The position numbers and the translations under genes were made by a program. From NCBI GenBank assembly GCA_030613045.1, contig JAUWMS010000115.1, forward strand, positions 1-7,333: 7,333 nucleotides of DNA. The letters are read 5' to 3'. Positions within the stretch are counted from its first letter, which is position 1. Every line of letters starts with the position of its first letter. The notes under the pieces were generated by a model that was given only the letters and a program-made list of their open reading frames with translations, was not told where the DNA came from and did no database searches. Of this stretch, positions 5,802-7,333 are shown piece after piece. The stretch comes from Candidatus Latescibacterota bacterium (GTDB taxonomy: Bacteria > Latescibacterota > 4484-107).

Positions 5802-5822
5802 CGGCACGGTGTCATCGTGCCG
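5802..5822 (+). promoter_or_regulatory. Leader hairpin 1 (CGGCACG / CGTGCCG)
   Basis: Seven-bp perfect GC-rich arms with a 7-nt loop, beginning about 8 nt after the predicted transcription start. An outer CAGGT/ACCTG pairing (5797-5801 with 5828-5832) could extend it past a 5-nt bulge. There is no T-tract, so it is not an intrinsic terminator. It might stabilise the leader or form part of a regulatory fold. Confidence 0.45.
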
Positions 5823-5847
5823 CAGGAACCTGCACTACTAACCTGCA

Positions 5848-5870
5848 AACCTTGTTTTCCTGACAAGGTT
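5848..5870 (+). promoter_or_regulatory. Leader hairpin 2 (AACCTTGT / ACAAGGTT)
   Basis: Eight-bp perfect arms with a 7-nt loop (TTTCCTG), followed by CTTGTTG, which is only weakly T-rich. Two copies of AACCTGC (5827-5833 and 5840-5846) precede it; the same heptamer occurs in the palindrome in the ATPase gene. It could be a weak terminator or attenuator or a REP-like remnant. Confidence 0.4.
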
Positions 5871-5926
5871 CTTGTTGAACGAGGATGGGTTGGATTGTTC
5901 GGATTTCCAGATAGGCGCACTCTGTT

Positions 5927-5954
5927 TGATCCGTGAAAATCCGTGGTTTCCGTG
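5927..5954. repeat. 9-bp-period array (TGATCCGTG, AAAATCCGTG, GTTTCCGTG)
   Basis: Three units share the TCCGTG core with a spacing of 9-10 bp. They match the reverse complement of the nonamers after the second toastrack gene. This confirms a dispersed repeat family in the intergenic DNA of this genome. Confidence 0.6.
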
Positions 5955-6185
5955 TCCCATTGCTTTTGGGCTTTGTTTGCCGCTATACCGCGCCGTGTAT
6001 CTATGCAGCGGAAACAGAAGCATCCATCATCGTGCGGACCCGATCTCTTCCGCACGTTCACGGTTTGTGAGGATAGACGCACCGCCTTGCTTATTAAGAG
6101 CTTACAGCGTGCATCCCGCAACGGGAAATCCGCGGGCCAAAATCCGGATATCGAAGAACAACATCAAAGTGAAAAGGAGAAAGCT

Positions 6186-7333
6186 ATGAGAAGTTGGGCG
6201 CGATCGGCCGTTCTTATGCTGGTGTGTTTCGTAATGGCGTGTGCCGTGATGCACTGCGGTGACAAAGACGATCAAAAGGCGGATTCCGCGCAGGATACAA
6301 AGGCGGATTCGACTCAGGCGGATACGACCCAGGCCGCGGAAGATACGACAGGTCAGGCGGAGAAGAAGAAAAAGGAAGCGGAGGCCGTTCCGGTTCGGGT
6401 GGTCGAGGTTTCTCTGAGCGACATTTCCTCCTATCTCCTCTTCAGTTCCACGGTGGAGGTCGAACACAACGTAGATGTATATGCGCAGGGAATGGGATTG
6501 GTCGAGCGTGTGAACGTGGAGGAGGGCCATCGCGTTCGGAAGGATCATATTTTAGCGGAACTGGACGACGATGAGGCACGGCTTACCGAGGCCAAGGCCC
6601 GCGTTGTCCTCAAGAAGCTCCGGAGCGATTTTGCGCGCATCAAGGACTTGTATGAAAAGGACCTGACCAGCAGAGAGCGATACGAGAACGCGGCCTTTCA
6701 AATCGAGGAGGCGGAGATCGAATGGAAGCGGGCGAAGCTCGTGTTGGATCACACGAAGATCCGCGCGCCCATCCCAGGCGTCATTTCGGAGCGGATGGTC
6801 AAACTCGGAGATCGAGTGCAGCCCAGCACTAAACTCTTCTCCATCGTGGATACCGACAATCTGCTCGCCAAAGTGTACATCCCCGGCAAAGACGCCGGCT
6901 CTCTGCGCCCCGGTCAACGCGCCGTCGTCACGTCCGATTTTATGTCGGACGCGAACTTCTCAGGATGGATCGAGCGCATCAGCCCGGTGGTGGATCCCAA
7001 CAGCGGCACGTTCAAGGTCACCGTGGGCATCCACAAAGGAAACGAGGATCGCCTGAAGCCCGGCATGTTCGTCAACGTAAAGATCATCACCGACACGCAT
7101 CGCGCCGTTCCCGTGATCCCCAAAAACGCCATCGTGTACGACGGAGGCTTGCGCTACGTCTTTGTGGTGCGCGACAGCATTGCGGCAAAAGAACTTATCG
7201 AACCGGGCTTTTCAGAGCGGGACAGCTTGGAAGTCCTTTCCGGCGTGACGGCTGGGGATTCCATTATTGTGGTCGGCCAGAAAGGTCTCAAGGATCGCGC
7301 AAAGGTGAAGGTGGTGGCCGAAGACTTACTACC
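6186..7333 (+). CDS. Periplasmic adaptor lipoprotein (HlyD/AcrA/MacA family), 3' end outside window
   Basis: ATG with AAAGGAG 6 nt upstream; the frame stays open to the right edge, giving 382 residues with no stop. A hydrophobic N-terminus carries a lipobox-like VMAC (C19), with a second candidate at C24 (VMHCG), so it is probably an inner-membrane-anchored lipoprotein. Residues 26-66 are a charged, repetitive ADS/ADT linker. The adaptor domains then follow in order: first lipoyl half (about 92-128, VDVYAQGMGLVERVNVEEG), a short alpha-hairpin (129-186), second lipoyl half (187-220, TKIRAPIPGVISERMVKLG), beta-barrel (about 225-300, with SPVVDPNSGTFKVTV) and membrane-proximal domain (from about 305). 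The hairpin tip holds R151-x3-L155-x6-S162, the RLS motif by which adaptors of this type contact TolC. It probably works with the preceding channel. Its pump could be the upstream ABC pair or a gene beyond the right edge; short-hairpin adaptors often precede RND pumps. Confidence 0.92.
   Translation, partial: MRSWARSAVLMLVCFVMACAVMHCGDKDDQKADSAQDTKADSTQADTTQAAEDTTGQAEKKKKEAEAVPVRVVEVSLSDISSYLLFSSTVEVEHNVDVYAQGMGLVERVNVEEGHRVRKDHILAELDDDEARLTEAKARVVLKKLRSDFARIKDLYEKDLTSRERYENAAFQIEEAEIEWKRAKLVLDHTKIRAPIPGVISERMVKLGDRVQPSTKLFSIVDTDNLLAKVYIPGKDAGSLRPGQRAVVTSDFMSDANFSGWIERISPVVDPNSGTFKVTVGIHKGNEDRLKPGMFVNVKIITDTHRAVPVIPKNAIVYDGGLRYVFVVRDSIAAKELIEPGFSERDSLEVLSGVTAGDSIIVVGQKGLKDRAKVKVVAEDLL

Larger units (their letters stand above)
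5727..6185. other. 459-bp intergenic region, no credible gene
   Basis: The longest gap in the window. It holds a promoter-like sequence near its left end, two hairpins close downstream, a 9-bp-period array, a further hairpin at 6031-6056 (arms CGTGCGGA/TCCGCACG, 10-nt loop), a small TCCCG-CAA-CGGGA hairpin at 6114-6126, and the adaptor's ribosome binding site AAAGGAG (6173-6179). A 105-codon reading frame inside it has no ribosome binding site and is composed of repeat DNA, so I do not call it a gene. Confidence 0.7.

Noticed and set aside
5872..6189. 105-codon reading frame in the long gap
   Set aside because: No ribosome binding site, no recognisable protein pattern, and it runs through the nonamer repeats into the start of the adaptor gene.

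Overview
The window comes from a Gram-negative bacterium. It encodes a TolC-type outer-membrane channel and a periplasmic adaptor with the TolC-docking motif, and both need an outer membrane. Base composition looks moderately GC-rich (mid-50s percent by eye, not computed). Shine-Dalgarno sites are strong, and all recognisable genes lie on the + strand. The genus cannot be told from sequence alone. The repeat-strewn intergenic gaps and gene style resemble uncultured environmental lineages, for example the FCB superphylum, but that is only an impression.

Left part (1-2054): a putative envelope-stress module of three genes. It holds the 3' end of a toastrack/LiaF-like beta-repeat protein, a 190-residue membrane protein with a duplicated LiaI-like transmembrane hairpin, and a complete exported paralogue of the first protein. 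Right part (2199-7333): a tripartite efflux locus. It holds a MacB-type ABC permease, its separate ATPase, a TolC-family channel overlapping the ATPase by 4 bp (ATGA), and, after a 459-bp gap, an adaptor lipoprotein (HlyD/AcrA/MacA superfamily) that runs off the right edge. The adaptor has no stop codon in the window.

The ATPase and permease should form an inner-membrane ABC unit. The channel and adaptor would extend export across the envelope, or the adaptor may serve a further pump encoded just downstream. The toastrack and LiaI-like proteins resemble Lia/Psp membrane-stress components and may sense damage linked to the exported compounds; that link is inferred from position only.

The most unusual feature is the intergenic DNA. 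Every gap between non-overlapping genes contains short-period (7- or 9-bp) degenerate repeat arrays, mostly in inverted pairs. The clearest case is two oppositely oriented heptamer arrays that bracket a promoter-like sequence between permease and ATPase, one starting inside the permease stop codon. A perfect 15-bp-arm palindrome lies in frame in the ATPase tail just before the tolC-like start. I see no CRISPR, tRNA, rRNA or insertion sequence. The 5' end of the first gene and the 3' end of the last lie outside the window.
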